A stretch of 64,000 nucleotides of DNA, taken from NCBI GenBank assembly GCA_900545955.1, contig URAU01000007.1, positions 62,001 to 126,000 on the forward strand, written 5' to 3'. Below, piece by piece: positions 46,738 to 54,549 of this stretch (within the stretch, counting starts at the first letter, position 1; every line of letters begins with the position of its first letter). Source of the DNA: an uncultured Porphyromonadaceae bacterium. Its GTDB lineage: Bacteria; Bacteroidota; Bacteroidia; Bacteroidales; Muribaculaceae. A model generated the notes under the pieces. That model was not told the origin of the DNA. It worked only from the letters and a program-made list of their open reading frames with translations, and did not search any database. The position numbers and the translations under genes were made by a program.

Positions 46738-46978
46738 ATCTGTAATAGTTGATGTTTTTAATACGGTTTCAAATCAGGTCGCCTGAGCGGAGCCTTTTAT
46801 ATCAAACAGCCTCACAAACGCCATGGTTCCCCAAAATTTAAGGCCGCCGGCGGCTGTAACGCATTTTCCCAATCTCCGGAACAGCATTTCATAAGGAATT
46901 TAACCATTGCTTTCATTCTGGTTACAAATCGAAAGCGCACCCTTGAAATGTAAGCTCAATATCGGGATTTCGTTTCTG
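46738..46978 (-). promoter_or_regulatory. ilvE leader region
   Basis: About 235 bases between the predicted transcript start and ilvE. A 34-codon ORF lies in it, but has no run of Ile, Leu or Val codons, so a classical attenuator peptide is not supported. GCCGCCGGCGGC (near 46842-46853) is a small perfect palindrome. No known riboswitch fold was recognised. Confidence 0.4.
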
Positions 46979-46986
46979 CAAATATA
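46979..46986 (-). promoter_or_regulatory. -7 box of ilvE
   Basis: Minus strand TATATTTG, matching TAnnTTTG, 242 bases upstream of the ilvE ATG; no -33 element at standard spacing. Confidence 0.5.
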
Positions 46987-46989
46987 CAC

Positions 46990-47620
46990 AATTATAAAAT
47001 AAATGGGGCGGTTTGCAGATTTTTTTTAAGCGAACCATAATATTTCGGAAACGGTTAAGGCACCATTGCCTGCCGGCATTTCTTATCCATCCATCCGTCG
47101 CAGAAAATGCAAATATCATTACAGCCTTCCACCACCATACACCCGGACGCTCAGCCTATGAGCAAAATCAGTGCGCATTCTGTTACAAATCCGCAATCAA
47201 ATGTTACAATATATCAACAAATATTGTAACAATCCCCTCTATAATCCGACCCTATATCACATGAAAAATCCGTAAATACACCTTTTTAAAATAAGTGCAG
47301 CGCAACCCATATGTAACAATCGTGTAAAGTATACACCAAAATAATTAATATATTTTCACGATTAATGCTAAATATTTTCACTTTATTTAACCTAAAGAAC
47401 CTAAACAATCCTATTACACTCGTCTCCGACAACAGGCATCGAAACAAGTATATTGCTAACTATTAGGTATTTATACTGCACAGGCAATAGTTCATACAGC
47501 ATATTGTAAACTTTGTAACAATTTTGAAATTTTTATTTTCAACATTATCTTTCTATATATCAATATATTACAACTTTAACTTAAAAATAATTGATTTATT
47601 TTGAATTTTTCTTGCTAAAA
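46990..47620. other. AT-rich regulatory region with repeated TGTTACA/TGTAACA words
   Basis: About 630 bases between ilvE and the sigma-factor gene with no credible ORF. TGTTACA occurs at 47181-47187 and 47202-47208, its complement TGTAACA at 47225-47231, 47312-47318 and 47514-47520. The middle pair forms a perfect inverted repeat (see separate entry). Confidence 0.7.
47202..47231. promoter_or_regulatory. Inverted repeat, candidate operator
   Basis: TGTTACAATAT (47202-47212) and ATATTGTAACA (47221-47231) are perfect 11-base complements around 8 bases, a plausible binding site for a dimeric regulator. The binder is unknown. Confidence 0.6.
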
Positions 47621-47623
47621 AAA

Positions 47624-47654
47624 TTTGGAGATATAAATTTTGTGATTAACTTTG
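47624..47654 (+). promoter_or_regulatory. Promoter of the sigma-factor gene
   Basis: TTTG (47624-47627), 19-base spacer, TAACTTTG (47647-47654); both elements match the Bacteroidota primary sigma consensus. The leader to the ATG at 47719 is about 58 bases. Confidence 0.8.
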
Positions 47655-47718
47655 CGTCGTAGTCACAAATGTGTTACGAAAAGATTACCAAACAACATCA
47701 CCAAAAACAACAGCTATC

Positions 47719-48222
47719 ATGAGTTCGAAAAATTTCCAATCTAAGCTTCTCGGTCTGCAGAGCAACCTCCTGAACTTCGCTTATCTGCTTACCTCCAACC
47801 GCGACGACGCCTACGATCTTCTTCAGGACACCACGCTCAAGGCCCTCGACAACGAAGACAAATACGTCGAGAACGTGAACTTCAAGGGATGGGTATTCAC
47901 CATCATGCGCAACATCTTCATCAACAACTACCGCAAGGTTGTGCGCTCGGCCACCATCATCGACCAGACCGAAGACCTCTACCACCTCAACCTCCCGCAG
48001 GAAAGCGGCCTCGATACTCCCGAAGGGTCCGTGGCAGTAAACGAAATCACCGCAGCCATCAACGAATTTTCCGAAGATTACCGCATCCCCTTCTCAATGC
48101 ACGTGGCCGGATACAAGTACAACGAGATTGCGGAGAAAATGAATCTTCCGCTCGGCACCGTGAAGAGCCGAATCTTCTTCGCACGCCAGCGCCTGCAGAA
48201 GAAGCTCCAGGACTATAAGTAA
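47719..48222 (+). CDS. ECF-type RNA polymerase sigma factor
   Basis: A 167-residue sigma-70-family protein with region 2 (residues about 12-80; NRDDAYDLLQDTTLKAL then FKGWVFTIMRNIFINNYRK) and region 4 (about 110-165; YNEIAEKMNLPLGTVKSRIFFARQRLQKKL). Regions 1 and 3 are missing, as in ECF sigmas. No anti-sigma gene follows, unlike most ECF factors, and it is not next to a SusCD locus, so its control is probably transcriptional; the region upstream is long and rich in a repeated word. The ATG at 47719 fits homologues; a GTG at 47671 would add 16 unlikely residues. Confidence 0.92.
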   Translation: MSSKNFQSKLLGLQSNLLNFAYLLTSNRDDAYDLLQDTTLKALDNEDKYVENVNFKGWVFTIMRNIFINNYRKVVRSATIIDQTEDLYHLNLPQESGLDTPEGSVAVNEITAAINEFSEDYRIPFSMHVAGYKYNEIAEKMNLPLGTVKSRIFFARQRLQKKLQDYK

Positions 48223-48384
48223 ACCCATACGCCGCAGCGCATCCCGCGGCCAAGTGCCAACGGACACACCCCGACGCGCGACGACCCCCTACCGATAGCT
48301 GTTCTCTCTCCAAAAAGTCAACAACTTCTTCAGAACACCCTGACGTAGAGACTCGACGCTTACATTCTTTACTTTGCACTAAAC

Positions 48385-48392
48385 TAACTTTG
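48385..48392 (+). promoter_or_regulatory. -7-like box downstream of the sigma-factor gene
   Basis: TAACTTTG, an exact TAnnTTTG match in intergenic DNA, 163 bases after the sigma stop and 145 bases before a strong terminator, with no ORF between. No clear -33 element. Confidence 0.45.
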
Positions 48393-48398
48393 CCCTTC

Positions 48399-48580
48399 AA
48401 ACTGATTTTCTCAGATTATCTTATATGATTCCTCATTGAATCGATTCTTACATTTAATCCTTTATCTCTTTCAAAAGCAGACTAAGAGAAACACCCGAAA
48501 GAAAATTTTCTCAGCATAAAGCAGTCTTTTCTTTTGAATCCCTCCCTCCGGCACGGCTACGGCCTCCGGAGGGATTTTTA
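48399..48580 (+). ncRNA. Candidate small non-coding RNA
   Basis: About 180 bases delimited by a -7 consensus (48385-48392) and an intrinsic terminator (48537-48580), with no plausible ORF and A/T- and pyrimidine-rich sequence. It contains a direct repeat of TTTTCTCAG and a possible GAGAAA/TTTTCTC stem. It could instead be the 3' part of the sigma-factor transcript. No known RNA family was recognised. Confidence 0.35.
48537..48580 (+). terminator. Intrinsic terminator
   Basis: AATCCCTCC (48537-48545) and GGAGGGATT (48568-48576) with further internal pairing, followed by TTTTTA. Confidence 0.8.
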
Positions 48581-48638
48581 TTGTGAAGTTTTAACAGTTC
48601 GACACCGCTCGGGCCGCGGCGTATATTATAATAATGAG

Positions 48639-48646
48639 TAAATTTG
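48639..48646 (+). promoter_or_regulatory. -7 box of the GH51 gene
   Basis: TAAATTTG, 53 bases before the ATG at 48700; no -33 element at standard distance. Confidence 0.55.
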
Positions 48647-48699
48647 TGGAAATATTTCAAAACCGTTAAATCAAAATACCTGTCATTCCACCTTCAACG

Positions 48700-50676
48700 A
48701 TGAGAAAACTCCTTACGATTGCTGCAGCGGCAGCGCTCTCGCTGAGCGCTTCGGCCGCCACCAACAACCTGACCATCAAGGCCGACAAACCCGGCGCTCC
48801 CATTCAGCCCACCATGTACGGCCTTTTCTTCGAAGACATCAATTTCGGCGCCGACGGCGGCCTCTATGCCGAGAAGATAAAGAACCGCTCCTTCGAGTTT
48901 CCGCAGCACCTCATGGGCTGGAAAACCTTCGGCGGCGTCGAGCTCCGCAACGACGGACCGTTCGACCGCAATCCCCATTACGTACGCCTGACCTCGGCCG
49001 GCCACAACCATAAGCACACCGGCCTTGAAAACGAAGGCTTCGTTGGCATCGGTGTCGAAAAGGGAGAAAAATATCGCTTCTCGGTGTGGGCACGCGTGCC
49101 GCAGGGCGGCGAAGGGCGCCTGAAAGTGGTGCTCGCCGACCGAAACACCCACGGACGCTCGCAGGATCTCGCCTCAGCCAAAATCAAGGTAACCACCACC
49201 GACTGGCAGAAATACACCGTGGAACTTACGCCCGACCAGACATGCGCCCACGCCGTGCTACGCGTATTCCTGCGCCACCCCGACACTACGGCCGTAGACC
49301 TCGAGCATCTTTCGCTCTTCCCAGTCGACACCTGGAAAGGGCATGAAAACGGCCTGCGCAAAGACCTCGCCCAAAAACTGGCCGACATACATCCCGGCGT
49401 GTTCCGTTTCCCCGGCGGCTGCATCGTGGAGGGTACCGACCTCGACACCCGCTACCAGTGGAAAAACACCGTAGGCCCGGTTGAAAACCGCCCGACCATC
49501 GAAAACCGCTGGCACTACACCTTCACCCACCATTTCTTCCCCGACTATTTCCAGAGCAACGGTCTGGGATTCTATGAATATTTCCTGCTCTCGGAGGAAA
49601 TCGGCGCTGAACCGCTTCCGGTGCTCAACGTAGGCCTCTCCTGCCAGTATCAGAACGACCGCCCCGAGGACCACGTGGCCGTCGACTCGCTCGCCCCCTA
49701 CATCCAGGACGCGCTCGACCTCGTGGAGTTTGCCAACGGCGACACTACCACCACCTGGGGCGCCCTGCGCGCACAGATGGGCCATCCCGCCCCATTCAAC
49801 CTCAAGGTGATGGGTATCGGCAACGAGCAGTGGGGACCTGAATACGTGGAGCGCCTCGAACCCTTCCTGGCCGCCATGCGCAAAGCCCATCCCGAAATCA
49901 AGATCGTAGGCTCCACCGGCCCCGACAGCGAAGGCGACAAATTCGACTACCTCTGGCCCGAGATGAAACGCGTGAAAGCCGACCTCGTCGACGAGCATTT
50001 CTACCGCCCCGAGGACTGGTTCCTCGCCCAGGGCGCACGCTACGACAACTACGACCGCAAGGGTCCGAAAGTTTTCGCCGGCGAATACGCCTGCCATATG
50101 CGCAACAAAAACTGGAACCACTTCGAGCCCGCGCTTCTCGAAGCCGCTTTCATGACCGGCCTGGAGCGTAACGCCGACGTGGTCCACATGGCTACCTATG
50201 CCCCGCTCTTCGCCCACGTCGATGCATGGCAGTGGCGCCCCGACATGATATGGTTCGACAACCTCCGCTCCATGCCCACTGCGAGCTACTACGTACAGCA
50301 GATGTTCGCCACCAACAAGGGTACCAACGTGCTCCCGCTTACAATGGACGGCAAACCGCTCACGGGCGGCGAGGGCCAGAACGGACTCTTCGCCAGCGCC
50401 ACTCTCGACAAGGATGCAAACCAGATTGTGGTTAAAGTCGCCAACACCTCGAAGGAAGACCAGACACTCAACATCGACATCACCGGTCTCAAGAAAGGGA
50501 AGGCCCTCGACGGCGGCAAAGTCCTCACGCTCCACGCCGACCTCGAGGCAGAGAATACCCTCGACAACCCCGACATCGTCAAACCCGTAGAATCGACAGT
50601 CGAAGCCGCAGGGCGCGAGTTCACCACCACCGTCGGTCCGTCGACGTTCGCCGTCTACCGCCTGAACATCAAATAA
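48700..50676 (+). CDS. GH51 alpha-L-arabinofuranosidase (exported)
   Basis: A 658-residue glycoside hydrolase that should release terminal arabinofuranose from arabinan or arabinoxylan oligosaccharides. A signal peptide is clear (MRKLLTIAAAAALSLSASAA). MYGLFFEDINFGADGGLYAE is the family's N-terminal signature. The acid/base is Glu376 in GIGNEQWG and the nucleophile Glu462 in FAGEYACH. A carbohydrate-binding-like segment sits at about 95-215, and a beta domain at the C-terminus. No SusCD is near, so it works as a stand-alone periplasmic enzyme. Its stop codon is part of a large inverted repeat. Confidence 0.94.
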   Translation: MRKLLTIAAAAALSLSASAATNNLTIKADKPGAPIQPTMYGLFFEDINFGADGGLYAEKIKNRSFEFPQHLMGWKTFGGVELRNDGPFDRNPHYVRLTSAGHNHKHTGLENEGFVGIGVEKGEKYRFSVWARVPQGGEGRLKVVLADRNTHGRSQDLASAKIKVTTTDWQKYTVELTPDQTCAHAVLRVFLRHPDTTAVDLEHLSLFPVDTWKGHENGLRKDLAQKLADIHPGVFRFPGGCIVEGTDLDTRYQWKNTVGPVENRPTIENRWHYTFTHHFFPDYFQSNGLGFYEYFLLSEEIGAEPLPVLNVGLSCQYQNDRPEDHVAVDSLAPYIQDALDLVEFANGDTTTTWGALRAQMGHPAPFNLKVMGIGNEQWGPEYVERLEPFLAAMRKAHPEIKIVGSTGPDSEGDKFDYLWPEMKRVKADLVDEHFYRPEDWFLAQGARYDNYDRKGPKVFAGEYACHMRNKNWNHFEPALLEAAFMTGLERNADVVHMATYAPLFAHVDAWQWRPDMIWFDNLRSMPTASYYVQQMFATNKGTNVLPLTMDGKPLTGGEGQNGLFASATLDKDANQIVVKVANTSKEDQTLNIDITGLKKGKALDGGKVLTLHADLEAENTLDNPDIVKPVESTVEAAGREFTTTVGPSTFAVYRLNIK

Positions 50677-50859
50677 GTAACTGGTCGAAATTATTTTAAT
50701 ATTTCCGGGAGGAAAATTTTCAGGAGATTTTTCTCGATGAAGAAGGAGTGTAGATGTCTACACGACTGATGAAGAGAGGAAAAGATGCGAAAATTTTACC
50801 GCGGAAATGTTGAAATAATTAGATCAGGAAAGTATAAAATAATTTTGAACAGTTACTTA
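50674..50859. repeat. 186-bp imperfect palindrome after the GH51 gene
   Basis: Nested complementary arms: TAAGTAACTG (50674-50683) with CAGTTACTTA (50850-50859); AAATTATTTTA (50688-50698) with TAAAATAATTT (50835-50845); ATTTCC (50701-50706) with GGAAAT (50803-50808); AAAATTTTC (50713-50721) with GAAAATTTT (50789-50797); and a perfect centre TGTAGA-TG-TCTACA (50749-50762). The right side carries about 24 extra bases. The GH51 stop codon is the first triplet of the left arm and the right arm contains a TAATTTTG promoter box. Confidence 0.9.
50840..50847 (+). promoter_or_regulatory. -7 box for the small exported protein gene
   Basis: TAATTTTG (TAnnTTTG) inside the right arm of the palindrome, 45 bases upstream of the ATG at 50893. 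No -33 element at standard spacing. Confidence 0.5.
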
Positions 50860-50892
50860 ACCCCATTCATCCATAAATAAATCATTTTCAAA

Positions 50893-51333
50893 ATGAAAGC
50901 ATTCAAGACAATCTTCACTGCCCTGCTGCTGGCCTTCGTATTCGGAACCGTCAGCGCCCAGGCAGCCGACAAGACACCGCTCACCCCCGAATTCTGCGAG
51001 GAAGGCATCCAGAAAGCTGTCGAAGTTTTCAACGACATGGCCGTCAAAATCGGCGAAATCGAGAAAACCGAACAGGTACAGGAGATTCCCCAGATTCTCA
51101 ACAGCATCAAATACCGCAACGTACGCAAGAAATACGGCAAAATCGAGCTGACCGACGAATACCGCGCACGCCTGCTTGAGCCCAACCTCCGCATCGGCCA
51201 GGCCCTCAAGGATATGATGGTGCGTCTGCAGCTCCCCTACGAACTGCAGAAGATGCTCGACGAGCAGGCCTCCCCCGAAAAAATCAAGCAATCCATCGAC
51301 GAGTCGAAAACCCTCCGCGAAGTCATGGAGTAA
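50893..51333 (+). CDS. Small exported protein of unknown function
   Basis: A 146-residue protein with a clear signal peptide (MKAFKTIFTALLLAFVFGTVSAQAA, cleavage near residue 25) and a mature part of about 120 residues predicted to be mostly helical and charged (FCEEGIQKAVEVFNDMAVKIGEIEK, RARLLEPNLRIGQALKDMM). One cysteine only, no known motif. It would be periplasmic. I do not recognise a family. It is a single gene between the palindrome and a strong terminator. Confidence 0.75.
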   Translation: MKAFKTIFTALLLAFVFGTVSAQAADKTPLTPEFCEEGIQKAVEVFNDMAVKIGEIEKTEQVQEIPQILNSIKYRNVRKKYGKIELTDEYRARLLEPNLRIGQALKDMMVRLQLPYELQKMLDEQASPEKIKQSIDESKTLREVME

Positions 51334-51355
51334 CTCATTTCCATAACGTCCTATC

Positions 51356-51400
51356 AAATAAGGCGTCGTGTCGCAATCCCGACACGACGCCTTATTTTTT
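51356..51400 (+). terminator. Strong intrinsic terminator
   Basis: AAATAAGGCGTCGTGTCG (51356-51373) and CGACACGACGCCTTATTT (51380-51397) pair perfectly over 18 bases with a 6-base loop, followed by TTTA, 22 bases after the stop. Confidence 0.92.
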
Positions 51401-51531
51401 ACCCGATGGCGAGAGTACTGTCAGACCAGATGCCATGTGAACAATCGAGGGGCGCAGGCATTTATTTCTATAGACCCGGAATGCATCCAGGACATCCCTG
51501 ATTGCTATTTGGGACACACGACAATAATATT

Positions 51532-52977
51532 ATGGGAAAAGACACAATATATAGCAGGTTCTCACAATGGGCGACCCGCCAGCCGGATGCCACGGCGGTG
51601 GTGGAGGATGGCCGCTCGATAACTTTCGACGGGCTCGACCGGCTCGCCGACGCCATCATGGAGAAGTTTCATGGCGAACGTCATCAGTTCATCGGAATCG
51701 TCATGAGCCACAGCATCGAAATGATAGCCGCGATGCTGGCCGTGTTGAAAAGCGGCGCGGCCTACGTGCCGGCCGAACCCTCGCTGCCGCGCGAGCGTAT
51801 CGACTACATGATGAAGACAGCAGGCGTCAGGCTGGTGATAACCGACGAGTTCTGCCGCGATATCGCTCCGAAGCATGCGGCGACATTCCACGACCTCTCG
51901 ACACCTCGGGGCGTGGCCTATGTGCTATACACGTCGGGGACCACAGGACGACCGAAAGGCGTTGTGGTCGAGAATCATAGCGTCGTAAACTACGCCGAAG
52001 CCTTTGAGGATGAGTTCCACTCCGCGCCGGGCGACGTTATGTTGCAGTATTCCATATGTTCGTTCGATATTTTCGTGGAGGAGGTGTTTGCCACGCTCCT
52101 CAACGGCGCCACGCTGGCCATCCCGCCGAAAAGCGTGCGCGAGGGCGGCATTGACGCACTCATCGACTTCTGCGAGCGCCACGACGTGACGGAAATCAGT
52201 GGATTCCCCTATCTCGTGGCCGATATGAACCGCCATCAGCGCTACCCGTCGCGTCTGCGTCTGCTCATAAGCGGCGGCGACGTGGTGCGCGACAGCTACA
52301 TCTCGCGCCTGCGAAACCGGGGGTTCACCATCTACAACACCTACGGGCCGAGCGAGACCACAGTGTGTGCCACATACTACAGAATAGACAACACTCCGGC
52401 GCTCGACGACGGCACATTCCCGGTCGGTAAACCCGTAAAAGGCGTGGAAGTCTGGATTCTCGACAAAAACCGCAGGGAACTTCCCGACGGTGCAGTCGGT
52501 GAAATAGCCATTTCCGGTGCCGGTGTGTCGCGCGGTTATCTGGGCAATCCTCCCGAACAGACCAATTTCGCCACACTCGCCGACGGCACGCGCATATACC
52601 TTTCCGGCGATCTCGGCTACCGTCTCCCCGACGGCAACATAGCTTTCCTGCGCCGCAAGGACCGGCAGGTGATGATTCTCGGGCGTCGCGTAGAGCCCGA
52701 GGAGGTGGAGAATGTACTCAACGAGTCGCCGTGTGTAGACCGCGGCATTGTCCGGGCATACATCGACGAGCAGGGCCTCGCCTATCTCACGGCATATTTC
52801 GTTCCTTCACACCAGAACTGCCATCTGAGCCGCATACGCCGCTTTCTGCGCGAGCGACTGGCCGACTTCATGATTCCAGAATTTTTCGTGAAGATGGAGG
52901 AGATTCCGCTCACGGCGCGCGGAAAGGTCAATGACCGTGCCCTCCCCGTTGTAATGAAGGAAGGAGCGGAGCCATGA
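51532..52977 (+). CDS. Stand-alone amino-acid adenylation enzyme (NRPS A-domain / DltA-like)
   Basis: A 481-residue ANL enzyme with every catalytic motif of an NRPS adenylation domain: A3 YTSGTTGRPKG (133-143), the SFD motif with Asp179 that binds the alpha-amino group of amino-acid substrates, A5 YNTYGPSET (268-276), A7 SGD (358-360), A8 RRKDRQVMILGRRVE (374-388) and A10 ARGKVNDRAL with Lys465. There is no carrier, condensation or thioesterase domain. It should activate an amino acid as the adenylate; the acceptor is unknown. The ATG at 51532 is preferred over 51502 by comparison with the paralogue at 22,521. It overlaps the GNAT gene by four bases. Confidence 0.9.
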   Translation: MGKDTIYSRFSQWATRQPDATAVVEDGRSITFDGLDRLADAIMEKFHGERHQFIGIVMSHSIEMIAAMLAVLKSGAAYVPAEPSLPRERIDYMMKTAGVRLVITDEFCRDIAPKHAATFHDLSTPRGVAYVLYTSGTTGRPKGVVVENHSVVNYAEAFEDEFHSAPGDVMLQYSICSFDIFVEEVFATLLNGATLAIPPKSVREGGIDALIDFCERHDVTEISGFPYLVADMNRHQRYPSRLRLLISGGDVVRDSYISRLRNRGFTIYNTYGPSETTVCATYYRIDNTPALDDGTFPVGKPVKGVEVWILDKNRRELPDGAVGEIAISGAGVSRGYLGNPPEQTNFATLADGTRIYLSGDLGYRLPDGNIAFLRRKDRQVMILGRRVEPEEVENVLNESPCVDRGIVRAYIDEQGLAYLTAYFVPSHQNCHLSRIRRFLRERLADFMIPEFFVKMEEIPLTARGKVNDRALPVVMKEGAEP

Positions 52978-53441
52978 ACGTCGTAATCCGCACCGTCGCC
53001 GACCTCCCCACGCTGATGAGATGGCGCAGAGAGGTGATTGAACATGTGTTCGGGGAAGTGCCTTCCGACGCGCTGATGGAAGCGAACCGGCGCTACTACG
53101 CCACGCATATTGCCGACGGCTCCCACATCGCCGTGGTGGCCCATACTGACGGCGAGGACGCCGGCTGTGGCGCCATCTGCCTTACCGAAGAACTCCCGTC
53201 GCCCGACAATCCGTCGGGCCGATGCGCTTATCTGATGAACATCTATGTGCGCCAGCCTTTCCGTAGCCGCGGTATAGGTCGAGCCATCGTCTGCCGGCTC
53301 GTGGAAAAAGCACGCGAAGCGCGGTGCGACAAAATTTATCTTGAAACAACTGCCGCCGCCCGGCCGTTATACAAACGTACCGGGTTTGAACCATTGCCCG
53401 GAATTATGAAATATGCAGACATTCAAAGCAGCGAATCTTAA
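52974..53441 (+). CDS. GNAT family N-acetyltransferase
   Basis: A 155-residue acetyltransferase. The acetyl-CoA pyrophosphate loop is RSRGIGRAI (about residues 99-107), preceded by the beta-strand YLMNIYVRQPF; the C-terminal YLETTAAARPLYKRTGFEPL is the usual motif B. It probably acetylates an amino group of a small molecule or protein. Its start overlaps the stop of the adenylation gene (ATGA), so the pair is translationally coupled; a substrate shared with that enzyme is inferred. Confidence 0.92.
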   Translation: MNVVIRTVADLPTLMRWRREVIEHVFGEVPSDALMEANRRYYATHIADGSHIAVVAHTDGEDAGCGAICLTEELPSPDNPSGRCAYLMNIYVRQPFRSRGIGRAIVCRLVEKAREARCDKIYLETTAAARPLYKRTGFEPLPGIMKYADIQSSES

Positions 53442-53445
53442 GATT

Positions 53446-54093
53446 ATGGCAGCCGGCGAAAACTCCGGCCGCATCTGCTACGTTCTCTACCCGCTCGACG
53501 ATCTCGGCGAATGGATTGAGGAGGCAGCCGAGCGATTCGACGTGACGATAGCCACGGTGACAGGGATGGACTGGTCGGACGACCTCACCCCATGGCCCGC
53601 GCCGGGCGAGCCTCCGGGTTGCCCACCATTCCGCGGCAGGGCACCGAAATTCCTCGACACTCTCACGTCCAAAGTACTTCCGGAGGTAGAGCGACGCCTG
53701 GGCATATCCTCCCATGCCGAGCGTACACTTTGCGGGGTATCGCTCTCCGGGCTGTTCACGCTCTGGCAATGGATGCTCGACGATACTTTCCACAATATCA
53801 TCAGCCTTTCCGGCTCCTTCTGGTATGCGGGATTCGCCAGCTGGATTAGGTCACAACCCGCCCCCCGCAAATCCGGCCGGGCATATTTCCTGCTCGGCAA
53901 CCGCGAGGCATATACGAAGGTCAAGGCATTCCAGCCGGTGCAGACGGATACGGAGCGGATTGTAGCCTATCTGAAGAGCGCCGGCATCGACACCACTTTC
54001 GAACTGGTGCCGGGCGACCACTACCAATATCCCGAGCAGCGACTTACGCGCTCGTTCACCCATATGTTTTCAGCGTCCACGCCTCGCAGTTAG
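53446..54093 (+). CDS. Alpha/beta hydrolase of the Fes/IroE esterase type
   Basis: A 215-residue hydrolase from the ATG at 53446 (an in-frame ATG at 53413, overlapping the GNAT gene, would add 11 residues). The nucleophile serine is in CGVSLSGLFTLW (about residue 103), and the likely catalytic histidine is in GDHYQYPEQ near the C-terminus. It lacks a signal peptide and so acts in the cytoplasm. Members of this group cleave ester bonds of siderophores such as enterobactin or acylated peptides. It closes the three-gene operon, directly after the GNAT gene, and could release or recycle the product. Substrate unknown. Confidence 0.85.
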   Translation: MAAGENSGRICYVLYPLDDLGEWIEEAAERFDVTIATVTGMDWSDDLTPWPAPGEPPGCPPFRGRAPKFLDTLTSKVLPEVERRLGISSHAERTLCGVSLSGLFTLWQWMLDDTFHNIISLSGSFWYAGFASWIRSQPAPRKSGRAYFLLGNREAYTKVKAFQPVQTDTERIVAYLKSAGIDTTFELVPGDHYQYPEQRLTRSFTHMFSASTPRS

Positions 54094-54144
54094 CGGCGCG
54101 CTGATCCGCAGTTAGCGACGCAAAAAAATTGCCGGCACAAAAAA

Positions 54145-54181
54145 GTAAAGCGGTGCAAATCTGAGATTTGCACCGCTTTAC
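54145..54181. terminator. Shared terminator of the esterase operon and tRNA-Pro
   Basis: GTAAAGCGGTGCAAATC and GATTTGCACCGCTTTAC pair perfectly over 17 bases around TGA. On the minus strand the stem is followed by TTTTTT, so it ends the tRNA transcript well; on the plus strand the T-tract is weaker. Confidence 0.85.
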
Positions 54182-54191
54182 TGCTTTCTTG

Positions 54192-54265
54192 TCGGGGTGA
54201 CTAGACTCGAACTAGCGACCTCACGCCCCCCAGACGCGTACTCTAACCAACTGAGCTACACCCCG
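54192..54265 (-). tRNA. tRNA-Pro (anticodon GGG)
   Basis: A 74-base cloverleaf on the minus strand: acceptor CGGGGTG pairing with CACCCCG, D-arm GCTCAGTTGGTTAGAGT, anticodon loop CTGGGGG with GGG at positions 34-36, and T-arm with GTTCGAGTC. Discriminator base A; CCA is not encoded. It should read CCC and CCU codons. Confidence 0.92.
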
Positions 54266-54315
54266 ATTGGGCTTTCCCTCGGCCTTTGCCGCAGGGTTGC
54301 CTTTCAAAAGCGTTG

Positions 54316-54347
54316 CAAAGGTACAGAGTTTTCTGCAACGGTGCAAA
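54316..54347 (-). promoter_or_regulatory. tRNA-Pro promoter
   Basis: On the minus strand TTTG (54344-54347), 20-base spacer, TACCTTTG (54316-54323), about 50 bases before the mature 5' end. Confidence 0.8.
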
Positions 54348-54363
54348 TATTTTTCTAAAAATT

Positions 54364-54389
54364 TTATTTCGCGAGATATCGCGAAATAA
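54364..54389. repeat. Perfect palindrome between tRNA-Pro and the MATE gene
   Basis: TTATTTCGCGA (54364-54374) and TCGCGAAATAA (54379-54389), 11-base arms around GATA. It sits upstream of both the tRNA and MATE promoters and could be an operator. Confidence 0.7.
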
Positions 54390-54509
54390 GCTCAATCTAT
54401 CGTTTTAAATTGGATGACAACAAAATACGGCTACCTCATGCTCTTAAAATTTTCTACACGGAATATGCTAAATAAACTGAAACATATGGCAGACCCACCG
54501 ATAAAAGCG

Positions 54510-54517
54510 TAAATTTG
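54510..54517 (+). promoter_or_regulatory. -7 box of the MATE gene
   Basis: TAAATTTG, 32 bases upstream of the GTG start at 54550; no -33 element at standard spacing. Confidence 0.6.
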
Positions 54518-54549
54518 CAGCCACAGAACAAAGATTCCCATTTCAAAAG

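Noticed and set aside
46738..46978. Branched-chain amino acid attenuator upstream of ilvE
   Set aside because: The only leader ORF of note encodes 34 residues without a cluster of Ile, Leu or Val codons and no alternative terminator was found.
48399..48580. 6S RNA
   Set aside because: The two ends of the candidate RNA do not pair into the long bulged helix expected of 6S RNA.
51401..54265. Genomic island integrated at tRNA-Pro carrying the adenylation operon
   Set aside because: No integrase, no repeated copy of the tRNA 3' end within the window, and base composition resembles the neighbours.
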